64,000 nucleotides of DNA, taken from assembly GCF_050624435.1 (NCBI RefSeq), contig NC_134536.1, positions 127,372,758 to 127,436,757 on the forward strand. Direction: 5' to 3'. The stretch comes from Tenrec ecaudatus. Lineage: Eukaryota; Chordata; Mammalia; Afrosoricida; Tenrecidae. The notes under the pieces were generated by a model. It was given only the letters and a program-made list of their open reading frames with translations, had not been told where the DNA came from and searched no databases. The translations under genes and the position numbers were made by a program. Positions 20,690 through 31,272 of this stretch are shown piece by piece. Numbering within the stretch: position 1 is the stretch's first letter; every line of letters starts with the position of its first letter.

Positions 20690-21960
20690 CACTCAAAATC
20701 CAATGGAGGCAGAGCTGCCACCTCGAAGTAGCCTCAGTCTTAAAGACATGGATGGAGCAGAGTTTTCAGGACCTTCAGCTGCTGGTGCGGCAATGAGAAA
20801 ACAATCAAATATGAGGGGAAGAAAGCAACTGCAAGCACTCGCTGATAAGCTGAGCACAGGAGGCTCTAGGAAATCGGAAGTCCTCAAAATGAAATGGAAC
20901 CCTTAAAGATTGGTCTCCTTGGCACGGGGGCACTGAAAAGCCCTGGTATTCTTGGCCATCTGAAAGCAGACAAATCTCTAGTCTAGTCTGCGGAGAAAGA
21001 GAAATTGAAGAGGAATGGCGTTTCACATCACCAAGAAATGTTCACTATCTATCTTGATGTACATTATCAACAATAAAATAATATCCACGTGCCTGTAAGA
21101 AAACCAGTTAATACACCTACTACTCAAATTTACACACAACCATTAGTGTCAAAGATTCTTACCAACTTCTGCAGTATGGAATTGGTCGGAAATGCAACAA
21201 ATTGCATTGATAATTATTAGTGACTGGAATGTGAAACAAAAAAGGATTGGCTGTTGGAAAATATGACCTGGTGAAAGAAATTATGCCACAGACCGCATGA
21301 TAGAACTTCTGCAGGACCAACCGCTAATGCATTGCAAATGCCTTTTTCCAAGAATGTAACGGAGATTACACATGTGTGAACCAAGCAGATGGTCGACACA
21401 GGAATCCAACCATCTACATGTGTGGAACCAGACAATGGCGAAGGTCAGTGTCATCAGTCAGTACAATGCCAGGAGCCAACCACGAGCAGACCACCAATTG
21501 CTTACTTACATGCAAATTCAAGTTGAAATCAAAGAGAATTAAAACAATCCCACCAAAGCCAATATGACCTTTCGTGGATCCCGTCTGGATGTATAGACCA
21601 TCTCAAGAGCAGATTTAATGCATCGACCACTGGTGACCAAAGACCAAATGTGTTGCGGGATCAGGTCAAGGCATCCTACATGAAAAAGCAAAAGATGGTG
21701 AAAATGTCAGAATGAAAGAAAGGAGCAAATGAATTCCCAAGGAGATTCTGAAATGTGCTCTTGAACACAGAAGAGCTGGACAGAGGAGTTCAAAGCACAG
21801 CTGGAGGAGACAGACTAACGTGTTGTAGAAAACCAGAAGGGAAGAGCATGCTGGCATTTCTCCAGCGGCAATCCCTGACGGAAAATATCCATGGCTGAAG
21901 CTGGGATGTTCAGGGATTCTATGGGCAAAGTACTGAGTGACACAGGAAGCAAAATCTTCC
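20690..21960 (+). pseudogene. RTE/BovB-type LINE, endonuclease-domain relic
   Basis: Plus-strand translation with stops gives an RTE/APE-type endonuclease signature. 'DWN' is at about 21222-21230. It is followed by residues reading as R-M-I-E-L-L-Q near 21300, an RRL-type segment near 21360, and a 'NQ'/'PGAD..' type region near 21430-21500. A frame shift is needed to follow the domain. This part lies upstream of the reverse-transcriptase regions seen at 6.7, 10.8 and 18.1 kb, so it is a different, 3'-incomplete copy. It is clearly dead. The outer limits are approximate, and the 86-residue frame at 20646-20906 has no recognisable identity. Confidence 0.55.
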
Positions 21961-22095
21961 TAGAGATCCCCAAACATCTTGAGGGACTGAGTCACTGGAT
22001 CGGGGGCCCAGGGTCATAGTCTTGGGGGCACATCAAGGTCAATTGGTATAACCTAGTCCACAAAGACAAGACTCTACATCCAACACCCTAGCGAC

Positions 22096-22099
<4 letters not shown>
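21961..22099 (+). repeat. Possible L1-type 3' UTR fragment
   Basis: 'GGGACTGAGTCACTGGATCG', 'GGGCCCAGGGTCATAGTC' and 'CAAGGTCAATTGGTATAACC' read like LINE 3' UTR sequence. The assignment is tentative. Confidence 0.35.

Positions 22100-22149
<50 letters not shown>
22100..22149. repeat. (GA)n microsatellite
   Basis: About 25 uninterrupted GA units. Confidence 0.96.
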
Positions 22150-22154
<5 letters not shown>

Positions 22155-22727
22155 CAGCACAAAGGATTATAACAGCTAATTTTTCAGTACGGAGGGCTCA
22201 GTACAACTCACTTCCATGGAACAGTTAATATACTGGAAGTCCTTCAACTCATGAGGGCTGTTGACTCCAAGGTCAAGGAAGCAGACAGCTGAGTCTTCCC
22301 TCAGGCAATGCAGGCAGAGTCCACCCACAGGCAGCAAACAGCAGGGTAGGTCACCAACAGTCAGCAGCTCAGGAGCTTAGTGAAGCAGACCCAGATAAGA
22401 TATCGAACTCAAGCTATGCGAGACAACAGGATCCAGCAGCCTCAAGCTCAAGCCATATACACACCAGCAGCGTGGCGAAGCAGGTCTTGAAGGAACCTCA
22501 AGCTCTAGTGACACACTCCACAGGTTGGCTGTCCCACAGGTAGTGTAGCTCACAAGTTGAGGCAGAGAACTAGCTAAAGCAACTTCATGCTGGTCCGATC
22601 ACCAGAGAGCAAGAAAGTGAAGGACAGGCCTTGCAGAGCCATTTAATCTCTTTGCCCTCCAATCAAACTGCAACCTGATTAATCCCACATGTTCCTATTG
22701 GCCAGATTGGCACAATAAACCTACCTA
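22150..22727 (-). repeat. LTR-like element, family A (variant 2)
   Basis: The reverse complement matches 35696-36426: the start 'TTTATTGTGCCAATCTGGCC', the segments 'TTCAAGACCTGCTTCGCCA', 'CTGACTGTTGGTGACCT' and 'GCTGTTTGCTGCCTGTG', then 'GAGTTGTACTGAGCC'. An R1 insertion lies at its 5' edge. It is non-coding. Confidence 0.75.
22715..22727 (+). repeat. Target-site duplication, left copy
   Basis: ATAAACCTACCTA. The identical 13 bases recur at 23495-23507. Confidence 0.92.
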
Positions 22728-23494
22728 TCCAGAGAATCAACAAAGCCCACATGGAAGAAGCACACTAGCCTGTGTGATGATGAGGTGTTGATAGGATCAG
22801 ATATCAGGCATCAAAGAACAACAAAAAAAATCATATTGTGAATGGGGGGGGGTGCAGATTGGGGACCCAAAGCCCATCTGTAGGCAACTGGACATCCCCT
22901 TATAGAAGGGTCATGGGGAAGAGACAAGCCAGTCAGGGTGCAGTATAGCAACTATGAAACATACAACTTTCCTCTAGTTCTTTAATGCTTCCTCACCCAC
23001 TCCCACACCCACACTATCATGATCCCAATTCTACCTTCCAAATCCAGCTAGACCAGAGAATGAACACTGGTATAGATCAGAGCTGGAAACACAGGGAATC
23101 CAGGACAGATAAACCCCTCAGGGCCAATAATGAGTGTAGAGATACCAAGAGGGTACCGGGAAGTTGGGGGAGAAAGGGGGAACCAATCGCAATGATCTAT
23201 GTATAACCCCCTCCCGGGTGGATGGACAACAGAAAAGTGGGTGAAGGGAGACATCGGACAGTGTAAGACATGACAAAATAACTTACAAATTATCAAGGGT
23301 TCATGAGGGAGGGAGGGTGGAGGAGGGAGGGAGGGAAATGAGGAACTGATACCCAGGGCTCAAGTAGAAGGCAAATGTTTTGAGAATGACGATGGCAACA
23401 AATGTTCAAATGTGCTTGACACAATGGATGGATGGATGGATGGATTGTGATGAATTGTACGAGCCCCCAATAAAATTATTTTTTAAAGAAATAG
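22728..23494 (+). repeat. R1 retroposon, 767 bp, inserted into LTR-like A
   Basis: It starts 'TCCAGAGAATCAACAAAGCC' and runs through the R1 blocks ('AACTTTCCTCTAGTTC', 'TAAGACATGACAAAATAAC', 'CTCAAGTAGAAGGCAAATG'). It ends 'CCCCCAATAAAATTATTTTT' plus an A-rich tail. Perfect 13-bp repeats flank it. It is 5' truncated and non-coding. Confidence 0.93.
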
Positions 23495-23507
23495 ATAAAC
23501 CTACCTA

Positions 23508-24454
23508 CCACAGCTGCACAAAACCTCTTTAAAGTACTTAAAATAAAATTAAAAAGCTGTCATCTTAAAGACTAAGGCATGAACCTGACCCAAGCCTGGT
23601 ATTTTCCATCACCTCATGTACATGCCAAAGCTAAGCCACAAATACAGACAACTGAAGATGAATGGACACCTTTGACTAGTGAACAGACCGTGGACCTCAG
23701 ACAAATCTACGTTGGAAGTCGTGTCCAGCCAGGACACTCCTCAGAGGCAAGGATGGCGAGACTTTGTGTCCCCTACTTGGGACATGTTCCCAGGAGGGAG
23801 CAGCCCTGGAAAGGGGCATCAGGGTGGTAAGGGAGTGGGTCCGTGAAGAAGAGGAGAAGCCTGTGGTTAGCTGCTGAGCACTGCATCTCGCTCCCCTGGG
23901 CTCCTTGGCTGCCCTGAGAGGATGCATGCCACAGCTCCCGTCCGGAATGGCAGAGCAAGGATGCAGGAGAGTTGGCAGAAGTCTGTTTTCCCAGCTGCTT
24001 TGCAGAGCATGGGGGTTAATGGTGGAAAACTACGACTGAAAAGGGTTTCCACACTTATCACCCACACCGTTCTTTCTGCTTAGGTTTTGTTCTGTTTGTT
24101 TGGGTAGTTCTTGGGGGGAGGAGGGCCTTTCCTTAATATCACAGAGCATCACATGGTGGTGGCGCACGTGGCTGGGGAGCACATCCCCTCGCTCTGACAG
24201 AGACGCCGAGGACCTCGGAGTCAAGACACCTCGGAATAGCGAGTCCCAGGTGCTCCTGCCTGGTCCTCCTCGGGCTCCTCTGCACGCTCCCTCCTCCTCC
24301 ACAAGGACTAACCGTGTACAACTTCATATTCGAATACTTTTTTTCTCACTTTACCTCAGCTCTGTTGACCCCTGAGTGCTCGTAGGAGAACAATACCGCC
24401 GAATCAAGAGTGCAGTTTATTTTTTGTTCAGTTTTGCTGTCACCATAAAGAGTT
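23508..24454. other. No recognised feature
   Basis: About 950 bp with no repeat family or exon recognised. Confidence 0.5.
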
Positions 24455-24459
24455 ACAGG

Positions 24460-24653
24460 CGCCCGAGTGGCCTTATGGTTCAGCGTTGGGCTGCGATCCA
24501 GAAAGTCAGCAGTTTGAAACCACCATCGACTCCTCAGGAGAAAGATGAAGCTTTCTACTTCCATACACGGTCAGAGTCTCACAAACCCACGGGGGGTGGG
24601 GGAGCGTGGGGGGAGGCACAATGAGTCAGCATCAGCTTGACGGCAGGAAGTGA
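24460..24653 (+). repeat. AfroSINE, full length
   Basis: Landmarks are 'GTTGGGCTGCGATCCAGAAAG', 'TCAGCAGTTTGAAACCACC', 'GAAGCTTTCTACTTCCATAC' and 'TGAGTCAGCATCAGCTTGAC', with a G-rich interruption near 24592. Confidence 0.88.
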
Positions 24654-24661
24654 GATGACAA

Positions 24662-24762
24662 TTTATGGAGGAACCCTGGTGCTGACATGGTTACTCGGTG
24701 GGCTGCTAATTGCAAGGTCAGTGGTTCAAAACTACCAGCTGATTCAAGGGAGAAAGACGGGC
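24662..24762 (+). repeat. AfroSINE 5' half, split by R1
   Basis: 'GAGGAACCCTGGTGCTGACA', 'GTGGGCTGCTAATTGCAAGG' and 'TCAGTGGTTCAAAACTACC', then 'GGGAGAAAGACGGGCTGTC', which is where the R1 copy begins. The SINE appears to resume at about 25125. Confidence 0.8.
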
Positions 24763-25124
24763 TGTCAGCCAATAATGAGAGTAGTAATACCAGAGGGTAA
24801 GGGGAAGGTGGGAGGAGAAAGGGGGAACTGATTGCAATGATCTACATACAACCTCTTCCCAGGGGGATGCACAACAGAAATGTGGGTAAAGGGAGACAGC
24901 AGTTGGTGTAACACATGGAAAAAATTATAAATTATCAAGGGTTCATGGGGGGAGAGGGAAAAATTAACTGATACCAAGGGCTCAAGTAGAAAGCAAATGT
25001 TTTGAGAATGATGAGGGAAACAAATGTACTTCACACATGGATGGATGGATGGATGGATGGATGGATGGATGGATGGATGGATGGATGGATGGATGGTGAT
25101 AAAAACTGTACAATAAATGGCTTA
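24763..25124 (+). repeat. R1 retroposon, about 360 bp, inside an AfroSINE
   Basis: 'CCAATAATGAGAGTAGTAATACC', broken here as short R1 phrases, leads into 'GGGGGAACTGATTGC', 'TTATAAATTATCAAGGG' and 'CTCAAGTAGAAAGCAAATG'. A greatly expanded ATGG tract follows, then 'GTACAATAAATGG'. The usual AATAAAAT end is altered. Confidence 0.8.
25037..25096 (+). repeat. (ATGG)15 microsatellite inside R1
   Basis: Fifteen perfect ATGG units. Other R1 copies have two to four units at the same place ('acaatggatggatgg'), so this expanded from the element's own sequence. Confidence 0.97.
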
Positions 25125-25217
25125 CAAAAACGAGTCAGAGTCTGGGACACTGACAAGGGCCGTTGTCCTACCGGGTTGCTGTGCGCTGGCGTCGACAGGA
25201 TGGCCGTGAGTTTGGTT
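25125..25217 (+). repeat. AfroSINE 3' half, continuing after R1
   Basis: 'GAGTCAGAGTCTGGGACACTG', 'GTTGTCCTACCGGGTTGCTG' and 'GACAGGATGGCCGTGAGTTTG' complete the SINE begun at 24662. Confidence 0.7.
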
Positions 25218-25302
25218 ATAAGACTTTCAGCCTGGAACCCACAGGGGCCGTTCCACTCTGTCCTAATGGGCCGCTGTGAGTCAGAATTGACTCGGTAGCC
25301 AT
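25218..25302 (+). repeat. AfroSINE 3' fragment
   Basis: 'TTCAGCCTGGAACCCACAGG', 'GCCGTTCCACTCTGTCCTAA' and 'GAGTCAGAATTGACTCGGTAG'. It abuts the preceding SINE end head to tail. Confidence 0.75.
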
Positions 25303-26247
25303 GAGAGAAAGATCAAAGCCCAGATTGGCTTCCATCCTACGCCTACACCCACCCCACCCCACCCCCACCCCCATGAATTCAGAAGCTCCATCTTCCTCAC
25401 CTGCACATAGGCATTGCCCCCGAGACAACCAACAGCTAAGCCAGGCGCAGCGCTGAACTGTGGGCACCAGACTCTCGAGGGCAGTGACCTTTCAGAAGCA
25501 GATCAACAGGCCTTTCTTCTGAGTGGCCTTAGGTGGACTCGAACCACCTACCTTTCCCTTTGCACCCTCTGTAGTCAAGCACGTAAACATTTGCATGAGG
25601 AGACCGGGAGGAATATGCCCATATTGTCCAGTGTGGCGCAAGGAAGACCATGGAGCGGGTCTTGTGGTTCAGGACCCCGCCCTCAGCTGCTTGCCGACTC
25701 GGCAGCACATGGGCACCCACGTGGTTTCATTAACTGATTTCGACGCATCCTGAGATTTAAAGGCGCTCACCACCCCCATGCCGAGGAAAAGCGCCGGGTG
25801 CTGTTTGGTTTTGAACTACAAATAAGCTACGGCCTCTTCGCAGCCAGTACGTCCACTAACCTGCATGAGCTTGGGTCCTAGAACAGCCGACAGACCTTCT
25901 CGAAGAGCTCTCCAGGAGCTTTCCTCTTTTTCTCCTGAATTGAGTCACGGGTCGCAGAATAGATCAGCGCTTTACCTCCCACGATCCAGACACACTCTGA
26001 TTCCACTCCTCTCCCCGGGCTTCCCACGCACCCGCACCATCCCCTCCCTGTGCTTCCTGTCCCATCCCTCCTTCTCCCCTAGCCCTCTGAGTTTGGTGCC
26101 AACCCTAGAAATGTGACAGCCTGGAGAGGTGACGAGGGAGGAGCTGCATTTCCACTCTTTCTTATTTTAACAGCCGCGTGTGACCACCCACCGCCACGGA
26201 CTCGGTTCCTACTGCCGTGGTTTCCCAGGCCGCACGCTCTGGGGAGC
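25303..26247. other. No recognised gene
   Basis: It contains a C-rich CCCAC tract near 25340-25372 and perhaps a minus-strand SINE scrap near 25510-25560 ('GGTGGACTCGAACCACCTACC'). Otherwise unrecognised. Confidence 0.5.
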
Positions 26248-26340
26248 AAACAGCCTCATCTTTCTCCCGTGGAGCAGCTCATGAGTTTCAACCACCGACC
26301 TTGTGGTGAGCTGCCCAACACCCAGCCTGCAGTGGCCACG
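26248..26340 (-). repeat. AfroSINE 5' half, reverse orientation
   Basis: 'CTCATCTTTCTCCCGTGGAG', 'GAGTTTCAACCACCGACC' and 'TTGTGGTGAGCTGCCCAAC' are the complement of the SINE 5' half. Confidence 0.7.
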
Positions 26341-26599
26341 TGTGACCAGTAGCAACGATACTAAACAACACACTTCTAGAGAAGCCAGCATTTTTCTGAA
26401 CATATGTTTTCCCTCTGTTTTCCCCAGCTCGTCTTTATTTTCTGGGAGGGCGAGGGGGAGAGGGGAGTAGAGGAGGTGGCCTTGAGTTCAGTTCCAGGCC
26501 TGACGAGTGACTAAGGGCCATAGTCTCAGGGGCACCACCAGTCTCGGTCTGACCAGTAGGTCTTGGTCTTTTGTGGTGTTGAGTTTGGCTCCACATCCC

Positions 26600-28150
26600 C
26601 TCCACACCACCCCTGCCTGCCCCATCCGAGACCCTCTCTTGTGATCCCTTTCCCTCTGTGATCAGCAGTGGCAACCAGACATCATCTAGTATTGCCTCTA
26701 GAGATGGAGGCTGGGTTTTGTGTGGTCCATTAGCCCTTTGGGCTGGTTGGTTCCAAGTATCTTTGCTTTTCTTGGCTCCTTTTGGGTGGTCATGTGAGCT
26801 TTGATGACCCGGTGGTCGCTCAGCAACATGTGCTGCGGAACATCGTCTTTGTGGACGTGTTATGCCAGTGGCCCTTGCTGTTCCCCCAGCAGTGCTCTTA
26901 AGTCTCCAGGTCCATTGATCGATTCCTTAAAGATGGCTGGTTACAGCCAAGGAGTTGACACACTTTCCCCCCCACCCCACCCCTGTTTGCTCTACTACAT
27001 GCTTGAATCTATTTACAACTCGTGCAAAGAAGTATGGAGAAACATCATCTGCCAAACCTAGCCAAGGGCTTCACCTACTGACACCTGTTCATCTTACCTC
27101 TCTGCCTACGTAGCCTCTGATAGATCGGTGTTTCCTAATGCAGGCTTGCATTTGTCACGGTGGTTAACTTTGTTGTCTGTAACTCTTACGTGCCTCTCCC
27201 TGTCTTCCTTTCTTTAGAGATCGTGTGCCGATCACTACCACCGCCCCCTTACAGTGTATTGACTTTCCCATCATTCAAATTAATATATGTCTGTAGAGTC
27301 CATGGCTGTGAGTCTGACTCAGGATGATCTAGTTAGTGGTTCTCCCTCTTTCCCTTCCACTACCCTTCCCGGTAAGTATCAAAAAGCACTTTTTTTTTCT
27401 CCTTCTTTGTGTTTAGACCTACCCTTGATGTCTTAAAGTAGTGGGCTCATACCCTACTTGTCCTTTTATGGTTGACTTAGTCCATCCAGTATCACGTCCT
27501 CCAGGCGTACCCACACTGTGAGGTGCTTTGCTGATCCCCTGTTATTTTTTAACCTGGAATGAAAGGTGCACGGTGTGTCGTTTGCCATATTTTGTTGGGC
27601 TCCAACCTATCGGGAGTTCTCTCAGCTACCTTGAATATAGATATTTATTGTATCCTCCTTTGTGATGTTGGGGGAGTTTTCTTCTATGACTTCTTATACT
27701 ATTTTCTCTGTGGATGTTTTTGCCTCTTCTTTCTCTGGGATTCCGATGAGACGTAGGTTGTCTCTCTTGATCCTGTCACACATCATTCTCAGGCTTTCTT
27801 CGCCTTTTTGGTTGATTGCTTCTCTCATTGGTTAAAGTCAGAGTGATTATCTGGGAGCTCACTGACTCACTTTTCTTCTTCCATTCCGTTTCTCTGGGCT
27901 TTTACTATGTTGCCTCATTCCACTATCTCATTGTTTGTCTTCTGGGATTTGTCCCATCGTTTTTTTTATCCATTCAGCCATTGATGAGAGATTAGCTTGT
28001 CTCCATATCTTGGTCCCAGTTTCAGTTCCAGAGTATAAAAATAGGAACTGTACATGCAGCAGACACCTGACCATCCCACTCCGCCCCCTCCACTGCCTTG
28101 TCTCCCATCCCCCTTTCAACCCTATTTCTTTAGAGTTTTCTCTGACCAAA
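26600..28150 (-). mobile_element. Possible L1 relic, reverse orientation
   Basis: An A/T- and pyrimidine-rich block. Phrases such as 'TCTCTGGGATTCCGATGAGACG' and 'GGTTGTCTCTCTTGATCC' (about 27740-27800) read like the antisense of an L1 ORF1 coiled-coil region. The left part (26600-27540) reads like antisense L1 3' UTR. No long frame is kept. The two parts may be separate elements and the limits are approximate. Confidence 0.35.
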
Positions 28151-28884
28151 TATTATTTCTAATAACACAGCTTTCTCGTTCCAGTTATAATCACACATCC
28201 CTCTGGAGAATACGTGTTACAGTGCAATAAAAGGCCTATCCAAAGGATTCAGAAATTACATTTTAAGAACTCTTTGGAAGGGACGATGTAGGGAAATTAA
28301 ATAAGGATCAAACTGGTTTGAGTAAGTTATCACATATGCCCCAGGAGCCTCGGGGCATGTTTGCAGAAGGTTTTTTTTCACTGGTCCCAAATAATGGACA
28401 AATTGTTAAGATAATGAGTGATCGAAGGAAGGGCAGGTAGGCAGCTTTGGGTCAGGAAGGCCCCGTCAGGGAGGAGAATATTAATCAAAACTTCCCAGAT
28501 CAGGGGGCCATCAAGGGCAGCACAAGCTTCTCCTTCATGGAGACGTCAACTCTGCAGAGAGGCACCACCAGCATTTCTCCAACTTCCATGTGTATGCAAG
28601 CCACCAGGGATTCGGATTAAATACAAACTCCAATTCCATGGGACAGGGGACGATGGGGCCTGCCACTCATCTCAGTGCCCCACCCTGAGCCTCCCTGCCC
28701 CTGAGGTCCACAGGGAGAGTCCACTTATGCAGGTACCCTGTAATCCTGCTGACGCCTGACCTCAACCCCTCCCCAGGAAGGGCCAGCTAGTTTCTCTTGA
28801 AGGGTCATCTTGGAGCCCGTCTCCTTCTAGGAACGCAGCCCAGCTTTCTCCACTTGCCTCTTCCACCGGCAGTCCGCAGACTCA
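28151..28884. other. No recognised feature
   Basis: No repeat family or exon was recognised. Confidence 0.5.
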
Positions 28885-28965
28885 CGCAGTTCAAACCCTC
28901 CACCAGGGCTCCAGGATGAAAGATGAGGCTGACGGACAGCCTCAGAAACCCTGGAGATGGGCAAT
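28885..28965 (+). repeat. AfroSINE middle fragment
   Basis: 'GCAGTTCAAACCCTCCACC', 'AGGATGAAAGATGAGGCTG' and 'CAGCCTCAGAAACCCTGG'. Both ends are missing. Confidence 0.6.
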
Positions 28966-29092
28966 GCACGGTTGACTTGTTTTATTTCGGGGGAGCTAAT
29001 GGCATCACAGTGAATGAGGAGAGATGAAGCATGCCAAACATTCTGCCACCCAGGGAACAGTCCTGATCAACAAAAACCGCCCCCTTGTCCAG

Positions 29093-29393
29093 GCCACAAA
29101 AAACCCAAAATCTAAATCCTGACTCATAGCAACCCTACAGGACAGGGTAGAACTGCCCCTGTGAGATTCCAAGACTGTAAATCTTTATGGAAGCAGAAAA
29201 CCTCATCTTTCTTCCAAGGATCAGATGGGGGGTGGTGGTGGTGGTGGTGGTGGTGTGTGTGTGGTCTGTGTATGTGTGTGTGTGGTCTGTGTATGTGTGT
29301 GGTCTGTGTGTGTGTGTGTGTGTGTGTGTATACTGCTGATCTTGCCGTTAGCAGCCCAGCACAGACCCCACTCTTATCACCAAGGCTCTCGTG
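29093..29393 (-). repeat. AfroSINE with internal microsatellite, reverse orientation
   Basis: The left part has 'CTGACTCATAGCAACCCTAC', 'GACAGGGTAGAACTGCCCC' and 'CTCATCTTTCTTCCAAGG'. The right part has 'TACTGCTGATCTTGCCGTTAG' and 'CAGCCCAGCACAGACC'. Between them, where other copies read 'gctggtggttttgaactgctg', lies a GGT/GT tract of about 105 bp. Confidence 0.85.
29227..29331. repeat. (GGT)n(GT)n compound microsatellite
   Basis: A run of GGT units passes into GT units broken by CTGTGTAT motifs. It sits inside a reverse AfroSINE. Confidence 0.95.
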
Positions 29394-29829
29394 GGAGAAA
29401 AGACATTATAATTGTCTGTGCCCAGAATCCAGTTCACTCACGCCCACCCCCACCATGGAAGATAATCTTCCTCCTTCTCGCTGCTCCCCAAAGTCCACCG
29501 GGCCTCAGGGTACCAATCTTCCGCTCCTCCCTGTCCAGTCTGCAGTTCCCTCCTTAGCTGTCCTTACTGTCCTTAGCTGTCCCTTACTACTCACTAAATG
29601 ATGTTGTCACCACACCCCCACCGCCCAGCTGGGGGTCCTGTGGGTCGGGGGCTGCTCTTGTGAATGCAGTGGGCACCGTGATACAGGCCATCCACAACTT
29701 ACTTCATCGTATTGGAAATGACCAGAGGACAGTGCCTCTTCATCACTCCGGTTTCTAAATGGAGGGGTCCCCTCTAATTCTCGGGGTCCAGAGATGAAGG
29801 AGTACCCAGGCTGGTACATGACAATACAA
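29394..29829. other. No recognised feature
   Basis: No repeat or gene was recognised. A short direct repeat of 'CTTAGCTGTCC' occurs near 29555-29582. Confidence 0.45.
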
Positions 29830-29900
29830 GGGGCTTTTAAAAGTCTGTGCGAAATTCCATTTCTTCTCATTCCATCCTCCCATGGACTTTCTGAAACCCC
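29830..29900. mobile_element. Mariner-type MITE (MARNA-like), 71 bp
   Basis: The ends 'GGGGCTTTTAAAAGTCTGTG' and 'CATGGACTTTCTGAAACCCC' are imperfect inverted repeats. The spacer includes 'AAATTCCATTTCTTCTCATTCC'-like sequence, broken here. The layout matches the copy at 63219-63290 and the mammalian non-autonomous mariner MARNA. Confidence 0.65.
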
Positions 29901-30189
29901 ACGTCTGGACAAATGGGCGTCTTTCCCTCTCACCTCTTTACCCTGAAGTTGTCTGAGGCAGGGGCCTAGGCGTATCTGCTCTGCAAACGGCCAATGGCCC
30001 AGAAGAGGGCTGCCCAGAGGCCACCGTTAGCATGAGGCTCCGTCTGACTTTGTCACCCCTTCCTTCTTCTCCCCTGGTCTCTCTCTTAACTCCACCTCAG
30101 AGCGGGAGGTGAGAGGATGCAGGTGGCCCTGTCAAGCACTCCCTCTCTCCAAGGACAGCCCAGACTCTAGATCGCCTGCGCCTCTCCGT
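29901..30189. other. No recognised feature
   Basis: Pyrimidine-rich, unrecognised DNA. Confidence 0.4.
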
Positions 30190-30300
30190 TTCCTTAGAAT
30201 CAAAGCCACAGCGGCCCTCTGCACAACCGAACAAAACACTGCACGCCGCGCACCATCCACCCTCGCGATCCTTCCGACGCCGGAGCCCAGTGTGGAGCCA
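30190..30300 (-). mobile_element. RTE/BovB-type 3' end, short relic
   Basis: 'CACAGCGGCCCTCTGCACAAC' and 'GAACAAAACACTGCACGCCG' parallel the tail-proximal part of the RTE copy at 10829. It is only about 110 bp. Confidence 0.45.
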
Positions 30301-30591
30301 AGTCCATTTTCATTGTCTGTTCTTAGTCTGGAAGCTCTGTGGAGACCTGTCCGCTTTCGGTGACCCTGCTGGCCTTTGATGTACCAGTGACATAGCTTCC
30401 AGTGTCACAGAAACACACAGCCACCACAGCATGACAGACTGAAAGACAAGGGGTGGCCACAAGGTATTGGGGGGGGGGGCTTTTGTCCTTGTATGCCAGG
30501 TGCTTCCTAAATTCAAACTGTCAGGACTACGTAACTGCATGTAACATAATCCATCATAACATGTAACAATATATAAGCTCAAAGCCCAGCA

Positions 30592-30780
30592 CCACAGGTC
30601 CATTCTGACTCATAGCAGCCCTGTAGGACAGGGTTGACCTGCCCCTGTGGGCTTCGGAGACGGTAACTTTACAGGAGTAGAAAGCCCCGTCTTCCTCCTG
30701 AGGAGCGGCTGGTGGTTTTGAACTGCTGACCCTGTGGTTCACAGCCCAACAGGTAGCCCACGGTACCACCTGAGCTCCTC
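30592..30780 (-). repeat. AfroSINE, full length, reverse orientation
   Basis: Landmarks are 'CATTCTGACTCATAGCAGCC', 'GACAGGGTTGACCTGCCCC', 'GCTGGTGGTTTTGAACTGC' and 'GGTACCACCTGAGCTCCTC'. A run of G residues lies upstream near 30468-30479. The 490 bases downstream (30781-31272) hold nothing recognised. Confidence 0.9.
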
Positions 30781-31272
30781 AACAGCAATAGAATACACGT
30801 GTCTGCTCATACGGTGATGTCTAGCGTGTGACAGTTAGGTTGTACCTTGCACTTGTGGATGGGCGGAATCCAACCTGTCAATCAGGTCACACACAGCCTG
30901 ATGAGGCCTCCTGGGAGAAGGTGGCCTTTTGATAAGAGAGATACAGGGGACCCCTCCCCCCTCTCTCTGTCCCTTTGCCTTCCTGCTTTCTGGTCTCTGA
31001 CTGCCCAACTCCGAGGGCTATCAGCACCCCACTGTGTTTCCACAGGCCTTGGACCCACGGCCCTCTGCTCCCACCGGGCTGTGACCCACCCCCTGCATCC
31101 GGCTTCCCCTTTCCGCGTCTCAAGCGGGCTCGGCTAGCATCGGACTCAGGGACTTCAGTTGGGCTGGACTGAGAGAGCTTCTTTTTTTTCATTTAAGGTT
31201 TTCAATACCTGTTTTGTTTTATTTTATTTTAGTCTGTTGTAGACTGCCAGGCTGTTGTTTTTTTTAATTATT

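Noticed and set aside
20646-20906. 86-codon open frame
   Set aside because: It sits at the edge of the RTE endonuclease relic, has no domain and no splice or promoter context.
22100-22149. CRISPR-like or other spacer array
   Set aside because: It is a plain GA microsatellite, with no spacers, in mammalian DNA.
29161-29601. 146-codon open frame rich in Trp, Cys and Val
   Set aside because: The composition comes from the GGT/GT microsatellite inside a reverse AfroSINE.
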